Positions 36,837 to 46,036 of a stretch of 64,000 bases of DNA are shown piece by piece. The notes beneath the pieces were generated by a model that searched no databases, was not told the DNA's origin, and worked only from the letters and a program-made list of their open reading frames with translations. The stretch's first letter is position 1. Each line of letters begins with the position of its first letter. This DNA comes from an uncultured Pseudomonas sp. (GTDB lineage Bacteria; Pseudomonadota; Gammaproteobacteria; Pseudomonadales; Pseudomonadaceae), in contig NZ_CAMPHI010000005.1 in assembly GCF_946885955.1 (NCBI RefSeq), forward strand, positions 103,789-167,788. Reading direction: 5' to 3'. Both the position numbers and the translations under genes were made by a program.

Positions 36837-37634
36837 ATGACGTTTACCGAATTGCTCCAGGCAGTTGAGCACAATCCACAGGCCGTGGTTATTCCTGGCG
36901 CCTGGGCTCAGGGGCGGGCCAGTTTCGGCGGTTTGATGGCGGCGCTGGTGTATCAGGCCATGCGCGCGCAGGTGCCAGCCGAGCGGCCGCCGCGCTCCCT
37001 GGCGATCACCTTTGTCGGCCCGGCCGAGCCGGGCGTGCCGCTGAGCTTCGAGGTCGAGGTATTGCGTGAAGGCAAGGCGGTCAGCCAGGTACTCGGCCGC
37101 GCGGTACAGAACGGCCAGGTGGTGACGCTGGTGCAGGGCAGTTTCGGCGCCCCACGTGACTCCGTTATCGCAGTAGCCGCCGAGCCGGCGCCGCAGATTG
37201 TGGCGGCCGAGCAATGCCAGGAGCTGCCCTATATCCCCAATGTCACCCCGGAGTTCACGCGTTTTCTGGCGATGCGCTGGGCGATTGGCGGGATGCCGTT
37301 CAGCGGCAACAAATCGCGGGAAATGGGTGGTTGGGTGCGTCTGCGCGATGAGCCAGAAGCGGCGCCGGTCAACGAAGCGCATCTGCTCGCCCTGGTCGAT
37401 GCCTGGCCGCCGGCGGTATTGCCGCACCTGAGTACGCCGGCACCGGGCAGTTCGCTGACCTGGACCATCGAGTTCGTGCAGCCGGTAATGGCGCTGAGCA
37501 CCCTCGACTGGTGCCTGTACAAGGCGCAGATCGAACATGCGCGCGACGGCTATGGGCATATCGCCGCGGCGCTCTGGTCGCCCCAGGGCGAGTTGTTGGC
37601 GATCAGTCGGCAGACGGTTAGCGTGTTCGGTTAG
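36837..37634 (+). CDS. Double-hotdog acyl-CoA thioesterase-like protein
   Basis: 265 residues resembling the TesB/YbaW-type double-hotdog acyl-CoA thioesterase family (thioesterase-like PF13622). The N-terminal half has AWAQGRASFGGLMAALVY and SLAITFVGPAEPG; the C-terminal half has LTWTIEFVQPVMAL and YGHIAAALWSPQGELLAIS. The ATG at 36837 follows GAGG. It converges on the chemoreceptor gene with 58 bases between. Substrate chain length unknown. Confidence 0.85.
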   Translation: MTFTELLQAVEHNPQAVVIPGAWAQGRASFGGLMAALVYQAMRAQVPAERPPRSLAITFVGPAEPGVPLSFEVEVLREGKAVSQVLGRAVQNGQVVTLVQGSFGAPRDSVIAVAAEPAPQIVAAEQCQELPYIPNVTPEFTRFLAMRWAIGGMPFSGNKSREMGGWVRLRDEPEAAPVNEAHLLALVDAWPPAVLPHLSTPAPGSSLTWTIEFVQPVMALSTLDWCLYKAQIEHARDGYGHIAAALWSPQGELLAISRQTVSVFG

Positions 37635-37692
37635 CAGGCCGCGAGGCTGGAGCGGAGTCGCCCAGCGTTCACTCGCAGCCTGTAGCTATTGC

Positions 37693-39171
37693 TTAAAGTT
37701 TGAGCATCCGGATCGCCTTGTTCAGTTCCCCGGCCAGGGCGGCCAGTTCGCTGCTGGTGGTGGCCGACGCACTGGTCTGTTGCACAGTGCCCTCGGTCAC
37801 GTCGTGAATCTTCACCACCGAGCGGTTCATCTCTTCGGCAACCTGGCTCTGCTGTTCGACCGCCACCGCAATTTGCGTATTGCTCTCGCGCATGTGCGCG
37901 ACCGAGGCGGTGATCGCGCTCAATGCCTTGCCGGCTTCATCGGCCTGCTGCACGCAATCGTCTGCTTTCAGCGAACTCTCCTGCATGAACTCCACGGCAT
38001 CATGGGTGCCGCTCTGCAGCGTGCCGATCATCTTGGTGATTTCGTCGGTGGAGTCCTGCACACGCTTGGCCAGGTTACGCACCTCGTCGGCGACCACGGC
38101 GAAGCCGCGGCCCATCTCGCCGGCGCGCGCCGCTTCGATGGCGGCGTTAAGGGCCAGCAGGTTGGTCTGTTCGGCGATGCCGTGGATCTCGCTGACCACG
38201 CCGCTGATCTTCTGGCTGTCGGCGGCCAGGCGTTCGATCATCTTCGCGGTTTGTTGCACGCCGCTGGACAGGCCGGTAATCGACTGGGTCACCCGGTCGA
38301 CCATTTGTTGACCGGTGCCGGCGAGCTGTTCGGCGGTTTTCGACTGGTCGCGGGTATCGGCCGCATGCTGGGCGATATGCTGCACGGTGCTGGTCATTTC
38401 GTTGATCGCGGTGGCGGCCTGTTCGGTTTCACTTTGCTGGTCAAGCATGCCCCGGCGCACTTCCTTCATGCTGGTTGCCAGGCGCTCGGCACCTTCATCC
38501 AGGCGGGCCGCGGTTTGCGCGACCACGCCGACCACCCGTTGGTAACCGGCCTGCATGGCGTTGAAGGCGCTGGCCATCTGGCCGACTTCGTCACGGCAAT
38601 CGAGTGGCACGCGGGCCGCCAGGTCGCCGCTTTTTTCCACTTGCAGCATCACGTCCTTGAGGGTGTTGAGGTGGCTCAGCAGGAAGCGGATCAGCAATTG
38701 CGAAGCGGCCAGCAATACCAGCATCAACAGCGCGACCACCAGTGCGTAGCTCAGGGCGCGCTCGCCGAGTATCTGTAGCAGGCTCGGTGCCTCGGCCAGT
38801 ACGGCCAGACGCTGACCCTGGCCGAGGTCGACGACCTGGGCGCCGATCAGGCTATCGCCGGACAACCTGCCGGTATCGAACGCGACCCAGCCGCGGGCAT
38901 TGCTCAGCAGATTGCCCTGGCCGTTTGCCAGGCGTGGGCTCTGCCCATCGGCGAAGCGCAGCAGATTGCTGGCGGTCGGTGGATTCTGTCCTTGCGGCCA
39001 GGTGCTCAGCAATTGGGCCTGGGACTGGGCCAGCTGTTGGGCGTCGTCGGCCCGGACCTGTCGTTCGACATCCAGCGCGTAGAGCACCAGCAGCAGTGTG
39101 GTGCCGAATGCCACGGCATTGACTGCCCAGAACTTGTATTTCAACGAAAGGTCGCGAATCCATGAGCCCAT
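37693..39171 (-). CDS. Methyl-accepting chemotaxis protein
   Basis: 492-residue chemoreceptor with a small sensor domain. Transmembrane segment ~17-35, periplasmic domain ~36-155, second transmembrane ~157-180, HAMP ~181-235, and the signalling domain with [32 protein letters not shown] and [20 protein letters not shown] at the C terminus. The ATG at 39171 ([18 protein letters not shown]) starts at the first helix; upstream in-frame residues lack family character. The ligand is not known. Confidence 0.94.
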   Translation of the reverse strand: MGSWIRDLSLKYKFWAVNAVAFGTTLLLVLYALDVERQVRADDAQQLAQSQAQLLSTWPQGQNPPTASNLLRFADGQSPRLANGQGNLLSNARGWVAFDTGRLSGDSLIGAQVVDLGQGQRLAVLAEAPSLLQILGERALSYALVVALLMLVLLAASQLLIRFLLSHLNTLKDVMLQVEKSGDLAARVPLDCRDEVGQMASAFNAMQAGYQRVVGVVAQTAARLDEGAERLATSMKEVRRGMLDQQSETEQAATAINEMTSTVQHIAQHAADTRDQSKTAEQLAGTGQQMVDRVTQSITGLSSGVQQTAKMIERLAADSQKISGVVSEIHGIAEQTNLLALNAAIEAARAGEMGRGFAVVADEVRNLAKRVQDSTDEITKMIGTLQSGTHDAVEFMQESSLKADDCVQQADEAGKALSAITASVAHMRESNTQIAVAVEQQSQVAEEMNRSVVKIHDVTEGTVQQTSASATTSSELAALAGELNKAIRMLKL

Positions 39172-39440
39172 AATGTCTTCTTCATATGCAGGTGGTGTAT
39201 GGCTGGGTGCCAGCATTGTGCGGTTTAGTGCCGCAGTCGCCATTGACCCCAATCAACTGAGGGCTGTGAAAGTCGCTGCGCGCATCAGGCTTTTGCGCTG
39301 GCGTAGCGCATCCGCCAAACGTCGGGAAATCCGCCTACCGTGCGCTTTGCCATGAATGCCGCAAGCAGTTCGTGGCAGCTTCACAACCTCTGAGTTAGTT
39401 AACGACTGCGGCGTGCCGGACTTTAATCGTTGGAGCGGTT

Positions 39441-40265
39441 TTATTGCGCGTCGCCGCTCGCCCCAAGCCATGGCAGGCCGAAGAACTCGCGAGCGCAGGC
39501 ACTGCTGTGCGCGGCTAGCTGTTCTTGGGTTTCGCCACGATGCCGGGCTACTTCGCGCAGCACCTCGACGAGAAATGCCGGTTCGTTGCGGCCGTTCTTG
39601 GGTTTCGGGCGCAGTGTGCGTGGCAGCAGGAAGGGCGCGTCGCTCTCGAGCATCAGCCGGCCCACGGGGATTTCTCGCACCAGGGGATGCAGGTGGGTAC
39701 CGCGACGCTCGTCGCAGATCCAGCCGGTAATGCCGATGTGCAGGTCCATATCCAGGTAGGCGAACAGCGCGCGCTTTTCGCCGGTGAAGCAATGCACCAC
39801 GGCGGCGGGCAGACGGTCGCGAAAGTCGCGCAGGATGTCCAGCAGGCGCTGGTCGGCGTCGCGCTCATGAAGGAATACCGGCATTTGCAGCTCGACTGCC
39901 AGTGCCAGCTGTTCTTCGAGGGCTTTTTCCTGCAGCGCGCGCGGCGAGAAGTCGCGATTGAAATCCAGGCCGCACTCGCCAACGGCGCGCACTTCGGGCT
40001 CTCGCAGCAGGGCTTTGAGGTGCTCGCTACTTTGTGGGCTCCAATTGCTGGCATCATGTGGGTGAACGCCCGCAGTGCTGAATAGCCGTCGTCCGCTCGC
40101 GTCGAGCTGTCGACACAGCTCAAGCGCCTGTTGGCTTTCCTCTAGGCTGGTGCCGGTCAGCACCAGCTGCTCGACACCAGCGGCGAAGGCGCGAGTGAGT
40201 AGCGCTTCACGCTGTTCGGCAAAGCTTGGGTGGGTCAGATTGACGCCGATGTCGATGAGCTGCAT
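39441..40265 (-). CDS. tatD: TatD family DNA exonuclease / metal-dependent hydrolase
   Basis: 274-residue TIM-barrel hydrolase. Metal ligands: the N-terminal [11 protein letters not shown] (His/Asp region), [19 protein letters not shown] (Glu and Asp), [16 protein letters not shown] and [10 protein letters not shown]. The [10 protein letters not shown] start identifies TatD proper rather than YcfH or YjjV. TatD is a 3'-5' DNA exonuclease implicated in repair of oxidative damage. Its start is 222 bases from the divergent transglycosylase-like gene. Confidence 0.92.
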   Translation of the reverse strand: MQLIDIGVNLTHPSFAEQREALLTRAFAAGVEQLVLTGTSLEESQQALELCRQLDASGRRLFSTAGVHPHDASNWSPQSSEHLKALLREPEVRAVGECGLDFNRDFSPRALQEKALEEQLALAVELQMPVFLHERDADQRLLDILRDFRDRLPAAVVHCFTGEKRALFAYLDMDLHIGITGWICDERRGTHLHPLVREIPVGRLMLESDAPFLLPRTLRPKPKNGRNEPAFLVEVLREVARHRGETQEQLAAHSSACAREFFGLPWLGASGDAQ

Positions 40266-40487
40266 GGTGCCTGCCTATTGCGCGCTGAAAGTGACTGTGG
40301 CGGCAGCATAGCAGAGCTTTTTCTTGATAAATAAAGTCAATATTTTCAGTTTATTAGGCGTGTCTTTTAAATTTGTTTAAGAGGCGTGACTGGCATCCCG
40401 CCAATAGGCTGTGCGAACCTTTGCGGCTTGCTTGTCGCAGAATGTTTTACGGACGCCCGCGGCGAACCGATTACGCCTGGAGCCCAG

Positions 40488-41903
40488 ATGCTGAGACTGC
40501 TACTTGTGCTTTGCCTGCTGGTGCCATGGCCATTGTCGGCCGTTGCGCGCCTGGCCGGGCCGCCGGAGGTCGCAAAGCCCGTAGTTGCCAGGGACCTGGC
40601 GAGCATCAGACGCAGCGGCGAGCTGCGCGTGCTGGTCAATCAGAGCCGTAACAGCTCCGGCGAAATCAAAGGCCAGAGTATTGGCGTGGAATACCGCCGA
40701 CTCCGCGCCTTCGAGCAATACCTGAACCGCGCTGCCGGCGACGGCAGCCGGCTCAAGCTGAAGATCATTCCCAGAGCCAAGGACCAGTTGCTGGCCGCCC
40801 TGCAGCGCGGCGAAGGCGATCTGGTCGCACCCGGCGAATTGCTCGCGCTGCGTGGCGCGAAGCAGGTCACCGCCAGCACGGCGATCCGCCGCGATGTTGC
40901 GCTGATCATCGTTGCGCGACGCGGCAATCGGACTTACCAGTCGCTCGAGCAGTTATCCGGGCGCAGCCTGGCATTGCCGGCGGGTAGCGTCGCTGGCGAG
41001 GCGATCGGCCTGCTCAATAAGCAGCTGACGGCGCGCAAGCTGCAACCGCTGATTATCGAGTGGGTCGACCCGACCCTGGCGGTCGAGGACGTACTGGAAA
41101 TGGTGCATGCAGGCATCTACAACCTGACCGCGGTGGAACAACCGATCGCCGAACGCTGGGCCAAGGTATTGCCCAGGTTGCGCCTGGATCGCCATCTGCA
41201 ACTGGCCAGGGACGGCGATATGCGCTGGTTCGTGCGGCGCGATGCGGTGATGCTCGGCGCCAGCATCGACCGCTTTCTGAAGAACTACCATGAGCCGGCC
41301 GATCTGGACGTTGCTTTCCAGCGCGTCTACCGGCGCCTGTACAAGGTGCAATACCCACTAGGCCGCCTTGAGCGCCAGCGCCTTGAGAAGGTGCGGCCGG
41401 TGCTGCAGCGGCAAGCCGAGCAACAGGCATTCGACTGGCTGATGCTGGCGGCGCTGGCCTATAAGGAGTCCACACTCAACCCGGCGGCGCGAGGCCGCGG
41501 CGGGGCGACCGGCCTGATGCAGATTACTCCGGCGGCGGCCAGTAGCGTCGGAGTTGGGAATATCTCCGGTCTGGAAAACAACGTCCTGGCCAGCGCCCGC
41601 TACCTGGCGGCGATCCGTCGCAACTACTTCAATAGCCCGCAACTCAACGAGCGCGAACGCATGGCCTTCATCCTGGCCGGCTATAACATGGGGCCGCAGC
41701 GGGTCCAGAGCATGCGCGCCGAAGCCCGGCGGCGCGGCTTGAACCCCAATCAATGGTTCTTTCAGGTCGAGCGGATCGCCATGGAGCAGGTCGGCATGGG
41801 CGGCGTCAGCTACGTCAATAGCGTCAACAAGTACTACCTGGCGTACAGCCGCGAGCGCTATCTGCTCGAGCCGCCGAAAGTCGCCGATAGAGGCGGTAAA
41901 TAA
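40488..41903 (+). CDS. MltF-like lytic transglycosylase with binding-protein domain
   Basis: 471 residues with a signal peptide (MLRLLLVLCLLVPWPLSAVA). An N-terminal periplasmic solute-binding-type domain (~40-280) precedes a C-terminal lysozyme-like SLT domain with catalytic Glu327 in LAYKESTLNPAA and GATGLMQITP. This arrangement is that of MltF, which cuts peptidoglycan glycan strands; it looks like a second MltF-type paralogue. The ATG at 40488 follows CTGGAG and opens the signal peptide; the frame is open 34 codons earlier. Outer-membrane or periplasmic location likely. Confidence 0.9.
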   Translation: MLRLLLVLCLLVPWPLSAVARLAGPPEVAKPVVARDLASIRRSGELRVLVNQSRNSSGEIKGQSIGVEYRRLRAFEQYLNRAAGDGSRLKLKIIPRAKDQLLAALQRGEGDLVAPGELLALRGAKQVTASTAIRRDVALIIVARRGNRTYQSLEQLSGRSLALPAGSVAGEAIGLLNKQLTARKLQPLIIEWVDPTLAVEDVLEMVHAGIYNLTAVEQPIAERWAKVLPRLRLDRHLQLARDGDMRWFVRRDAVMLGASIDRFLKNYHEPADLDVAFQRVYRRLYKVQYPLGRLERQRLEKVRPVLQRQAEQQAFDWLMLAALAYKESTLNPAARGRGGATGLMQITPAAASSVGVGNISGLENNVLASARYLAAIRRNYFNSPQLNERERMAFILAGYNMGPQRVQSMRAEARRRGLNPNQWFFQVERIAMEQVGMGGVSYVNSVNKYYLAYSRERYLLEPPKVADRGGK

Positions 41904-42003
41904 TCGATTTATTAGATAATTACTTACGATTTAATGCGATTTTATTATCTGTATATTGGGTTAATCTACATTCCATTCACAACAAACAAATAGGAATGCC
42001 CAC
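41904..42003 (+). promoter_or_regulatory. AT-rich promoter region upstream of DoxX
   Basis: This 100-base gap is much richer in A and T than its surroundings, with AGATAAT and ATTATCT as a short inverted pair and several -10-like strings (TATATTGGG, TTAATC). It probably holds the DoxX promoter; the exact boxes cannot be chosen. Confidence 0.4.
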
Positions 42004-42438
42004 ATGAACACAACAGCCTCGCGTCTTCTCTCCACCCAAGCAGGTTATGGCCTCACGATCCTTCGGGTTATCGCCGGCCTGACCTTTGCCGCTCACGGCT
42101 CGCAAAAACTCTTCGGCTGGTTCGGCGGCTACGGTTTGGCCGGCGTCGGCCAGTGGATGGAGAGCATCGGCCTGGCTCCGGGCTATTTGATGGCCTTGCT
42201 GGCCGGCAGCGCGGAGTTCTTCGGTGGTCTGGCGCTGGTCATCGGCTTGTTGGCACGTCCCGCTGCAGCGGTATTGGCGGTAACCATGCTGGTGGCGATT
42301 GGCTCGGTGCACATCGCCAATGGTTTCTTCATGAGCAACAACGGCTATGAATATGCATTGATTCTGGTGGCGATCAGCCTCGCGGTGTTGATCGAAGGCG
42401 CCGGCAAGCTGTCGCTGGACAAGCGCATCGCCGGCTGA
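42004..42438 (+). CDS. DoxX family membrane protein
   Basis: 144-residue inner-membrane protein with four transmembrane helices (~15-34, 56-78, 80-103, 115-135). It contains the DoxX signature LRVIAGLTFAAHGSQKLFGWFGG and the GSAEFFGGLALVIGLLARPAA region. DoxX proteins are membrane partners in oxidoreductase systems and thiosulfate quinone oxidoreductases, and in many genomes have no defined role. A strong bidirectional terminator follows. Confidence 0.9.
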   Translation: MNTTASRLLSTQAGYGLTILRVIAGLTFAAHGSQKLFGWFGGYGLAGVGQWMESIGLAPGYLMALLAGSAEFFGGLALVIGLLARPAAAVLAVTMLVAIGSVHIANGFFMSNNGYEYALILVAISLAVLIEGAGKLSLDKRIAG

Positions 42439-42503
42439 AACCTGTCGGCATTGGCCGAACCGAGCGGGCGAGAGGGCTGAAATCTCCGCCCCCGAGCCCA
42501 ACA

Positions 42504-42536
42504 AAAACGCCGCTTATGATTCATAAGCGGCGTTTT
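42504..42536. terminator. Bidirectional terminator between DoxX and lifO
   Basis: AAAACGCCGCTTATGA (42504-42519) and TCATAAGCGGCGTTTT (42521-42536) are perfect 16-bp inverted arms with a one-base loop, A-rich on one side and T-rich on the other. It can end transcripts from both convergent genes. Confidence 0.93.
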
Positions 42537-42553
42537 CGTCTCTGTCGTCCCCA

Positions 42554-43588
42554 TCAGGGCGAGCTTTGCTTGCGCGATAGCGCCAGCTGTTCGGCGGCGC
42601 TCAGGCGCAAACGCTCCTGCTCGTCGAACTCGGCTTCGGCCAACTGGCTAATCGCCAGTGCCTTGTCGCTTTCCCCCAGACCCTTGTTGGCTTCTATCCG
42701 CGATTTTTCAACCAGGTAACGGCTGATCCGCTGGTTCCAGGTCTGGCGCCGCTGGTCGAGCTCCTCCAGCCGCTGGGTTGCCTCGGCACCGACCAGTTGT
42801 TGCCGCAGTTGGCGAATTTGCCCCGCGCTTGCGCCTTCCGCCTGCAGCTTCGCGGTTTGCTGGCGCAGATCGTTCTGCAACTGCGGCAATACGCTGTCCT
42901 GCAGTTCCGGCGCCAGGTTGTTGCGCAACTGGTCGACCGCCGCCGCTCGCTCGTCGTCGCTGAGTCGCGCGTCATGCAGGATCGCCAGGCGGTCGAGGGT
43001 GAACTGGTTGTACGCCTGTTCGCGGGCGAAGAACGCCTGCTGGGTTTCGCTATCGAATATCCGCGCGCGCAGGCTCTGTACCGCCGCTTCGCGCTGACGC
43101 ATGGCTTGCAGGTCGGCAAGCTGCGGCAGGTCTCTTTCGAGCAATATCAGTTCACGTTTGTAGTCGAGATAGCGTTCGAGCAGGCTCAGCGCCTGTCTTC
43201 GGGCGGGCTCTTGCAGCTGGTTGGCGATATAGCCCTGCAGGCGCTCGATGCTGTCGCTCAACGACTCTTCGCCGATGGAGGCGAGGAAATAATCGAAAAT
43301 ATGCCGGATATCTTCGCTGACGATCAGGTTGCCTGCCGGGTCGAGCCGAAACTTGCCATCGACCTGGGTACCGGCGAACGAGGCAGGTAGCGCTCGTACC
43401 GGTTTGGCCTGCGTCGATCGGCTGGGCACGCTCGCCTCGATACTCGGCAACGCTGCGTGGGCCTCTGGTGGTGCAATGGCCGGTTGGCCGGGCGGGCTAG
43501 CCTCCGGCTCGAAATACAGCACGCCAGCGATGGTCGAGAGCACCGCCACGGGTACGAGTAATAGAAATTTTTTCACGGCTGGTTTCAC
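42554..43588 (-). CDS. lifO: Lipase-specific foldase (Lif chaperone)
   Basis: 344-residue membrane-anchored periplasmic chaperone that folds the secreted lipase before type II export. N-terminal signal anchor (FLLLVPVAVLSTIAGVLY), a proline/alanine-rich linker ~30-75, then helical domains including the foldase signature IRHIFDYFLASIGEES (about 95-110) in mini-domain 1. It lies 58 bases downstream of its lipase gene on the same strand, the classic lipA-lifO order. Confidence 0.95.
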   Translation of the reverse strand: MKPAVKKFLLLVPVAVLSTIAGVLYFEPEASPPGQPAIAPPEAHAALPSIEASVPSRSTQAKPVRALPASFAGTQVDGKFRLDPAGNLIVSEDIRHIFDYFLASIGEESLSDSIERLQGYIANQLQEPARRQALSLLERYLDYKRELILLERDLPQLADLQAMRQREAAVQSLRARIFDSETQQAFFAREQAYNQFTLDRLAILHDARLSDDERAAAVDQLRNNLAPELQDSVLPQLQNDLRQQTAKLQAEGASAGQIRQLRQQLVGAEATQRLEELDQRRQTWNQRISRYLVEKSRIEANKGLGESDKALAISQLAEAEFDEQERLRLSAAEQLALSRKQSSP

Positions 43589-43616
43589 AGGTTTTGAGAT
43601 GATGCGAGGGCAGGGC

Positions 43617-43633
43617 GGGCTCCTTCGGAGCCC
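43617..43633 (-). promoter_or_regulatory. Perfect hairpin between lipase and foldase genes
   Basis: GGGCTCC and GGAGCCC form a 7-bp stem with a 3-base loop in the 58-base gap. No T tract follows on the lipase strand, so it is more likely a processing or attenuation element than a terminator. Confidence 0.55.
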
Positions 43634-43646
43634 ACCCCCGGGCGGC

Positions 43647-44855
<1,209 letters not shown>

Positions 44856-44944
44856 TTAATGGCTGTCGAGCGGTCATTCGTGGACTGTTGCCCGTATGGC
44901 GCCAGGCGCTACCAATCAAAGGTTGGGGGCGCGCCGACGACGCC

Positions 44945-44974
44945 TTGACAGTAATGAGAGGGCTTCTCTAGGAT
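44945..44974 (+). promoter_or_regulatory. Sigma-70-type promoter before the 30-residue peptide
   Basis: TTGACA (44945-44950) is a perfect -35 box; TAGGAT (44969-44974) is a fair -10 box with an 18-base spacer. The predicted start of transcription is near 44981, only about two bases before the peptide's ATG. Confidence 0.6.
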
Positions 44975-44982
44975 GCTGACCC

Positions 44983-45075
44983 ATGCGCCGATTTAAACAG
45001 CTACTTGCGGGGCGCCGAGCCGTTTTCACCAAAGGCTCCAAGAAGACTTCCAGGAAGGCTTCGAAATACCGCTAA
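44983..45075 (+). CDS. Possible 30-residue very basic peptide
   Basis: ATG to TAA frame of 31 codons encoding 30 residues with 12 Lys/Arg and no acidic residue (starts MRRFKQLLAGRRAVF, ends KTSRKASKYR). It stands directly behind a good promoter and 62 bases before the next small gene. The promoter's predicted start leaves almost no leader, and AGGAT overlaps the -10 box, so translation might be leaderless. The only similarity I see is in size and charge to small ribosomal proteins such as Thx; no real homology is claimed. Confidence 0.4.
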   Translation: MRRFKQLLAGRRAVFTKGSKKTSRKASKYR

Positions 45076-45137
45076 AGCGCTGGTTCGGTGTCGCCTCTCA
45101 CCGCTGCCCAGCGAGAATACGAGGCGGAGATCCCAAC

Positions 45138-45449
45138 ATGCAGTGTCCCCAGCCACTTATACGCCTGGCCCCGATCACCACCGGGCTGACCCAGCGCAGC
45201 CCCAGCATTCTGCTTGGCGGCAGTCACCAGCCAACCCTGTTGCGCTATCTCGATGGCTGGTCCAAGCGCTGGAACCACCGCCCGCGGGCATTTCTGATCC
45301 AGTTCGTGGATGACGGCGAGTCGCTTGCGCGTTTCGCCGACGACAGTTTCGACCTGGCGGTGTTGCAGGCGCCCAGTGCGGAGTCGCTGCACGAGACCCT
45401 GCGTGAGCTGACCAGAGTCGCCAAGCAGGGCCTGATTACTCGGCGCTGA
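45138..45449 (+). CDS. Small hypothetical protein
   Basis: 103-residue protein with a good RBS (GGAG seven bases before the ATG). The C-terminal segment DDSFDLAVLQAPSAESLHETLRELTRVAKQG (outline) resembles the end of class I methyltransferases, but the glycine-rich cofactor motif is absent, so it may be a remnant or a small unrelated protein. It may be co-transcribed with the basic peptide upstream. Convergent with greB, 17 bases between stops. Confidence 0.65.
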   Translation: MQCPQPLIRLAPITTGLTQRSPSILLGGSHQPTLLRYLDGWSKRWNHRPRAFLIQFVDDGESLARFADDSFDLAVLQAPSAESLHETLRELTRVAKQGLITRR

Positions 45450-45466
45450 AAGCTGGACACGGAGGC

Positions 45467-45964
45467 TCAGAGATATTCGATGGCGATCAGGTACCAAGTC
45501 TTTTCGCCACCGGGTGCGGGTACTCGCACTTCGGCATCCAGGGATTTACCGACCAGGGCGCGGGCCAGGGGCGAGTCGATGCTGATCAGGTTGAGTTTCA
45601 GGTCCAGTTCGTCCGGGCCGACAATGCGGTAGCGCGACGTTTCCCCGTCATCGTCTTCCAGGGTGACCCAGGCGCCGAAATACACCTTGTCCGGATCGCT
45701 GGGGCGCGCGCTGACCACCTTGAGGTTTTCCAGGCGTTTGCTCAGGAAGCGAACCCGGCTGTCGATCTCGCGCAGCATCTTTTTGCCATAGGTGTATTCG
45801 GCGTTCTCCGAACGATCGCCCTGGGCGGCCGCCTCGCTGACCGCCTGGGTCACCTGCGGGCGACGCACATGCCAGAGTTCATGGAATTCCGCGCGCAGGC
45901 GCGCTTCCCCTTCCGGGGTGATCAACGGGGTGCCGGCGGAACGAGGAGGGCGATAGCGACTCAT
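45467..45964 (-). CDS. greB: Transcription elongation factor GreB
   Basis: 165 residues. An N-terminal coiled coil (to ~80, tip region [20 protein letters not shown] and [14 protein letters not shown] with the acidic DRSENAEY that enters the secondary channel) precedes an FKBP-like C-terminal domain. GreB stimulates RNA polymerase to cut backtracked RNA. The length and sequence favour GreB over GreA. It is 72 bases downstream of the ABC permease gene on the same strand. Confidence 0.94.
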   Translation of the reverse strand: MSRYRPPRSAGTPLITPEGEARLRAEFHELWHVRRPQVTQAVSEAAAQGDRSENAEYTYGKKMLREIDSRVRFLSKRLENLKVVSARPSDPDKVYFGAWVTLEDDDGETSRYRIVGPDELDLKLNLISIDSPLARALVGKSLDAEVRVPAPGGEKTWYLIAIEYL

Positions 45965-46036
45965 GGGCTGCTGCTTGGCTGAGGACGGCGAAGTTTAGCC
46001 ATGGTTGCCGCCCGTTAGCGAGTCCATTGCATGCCC

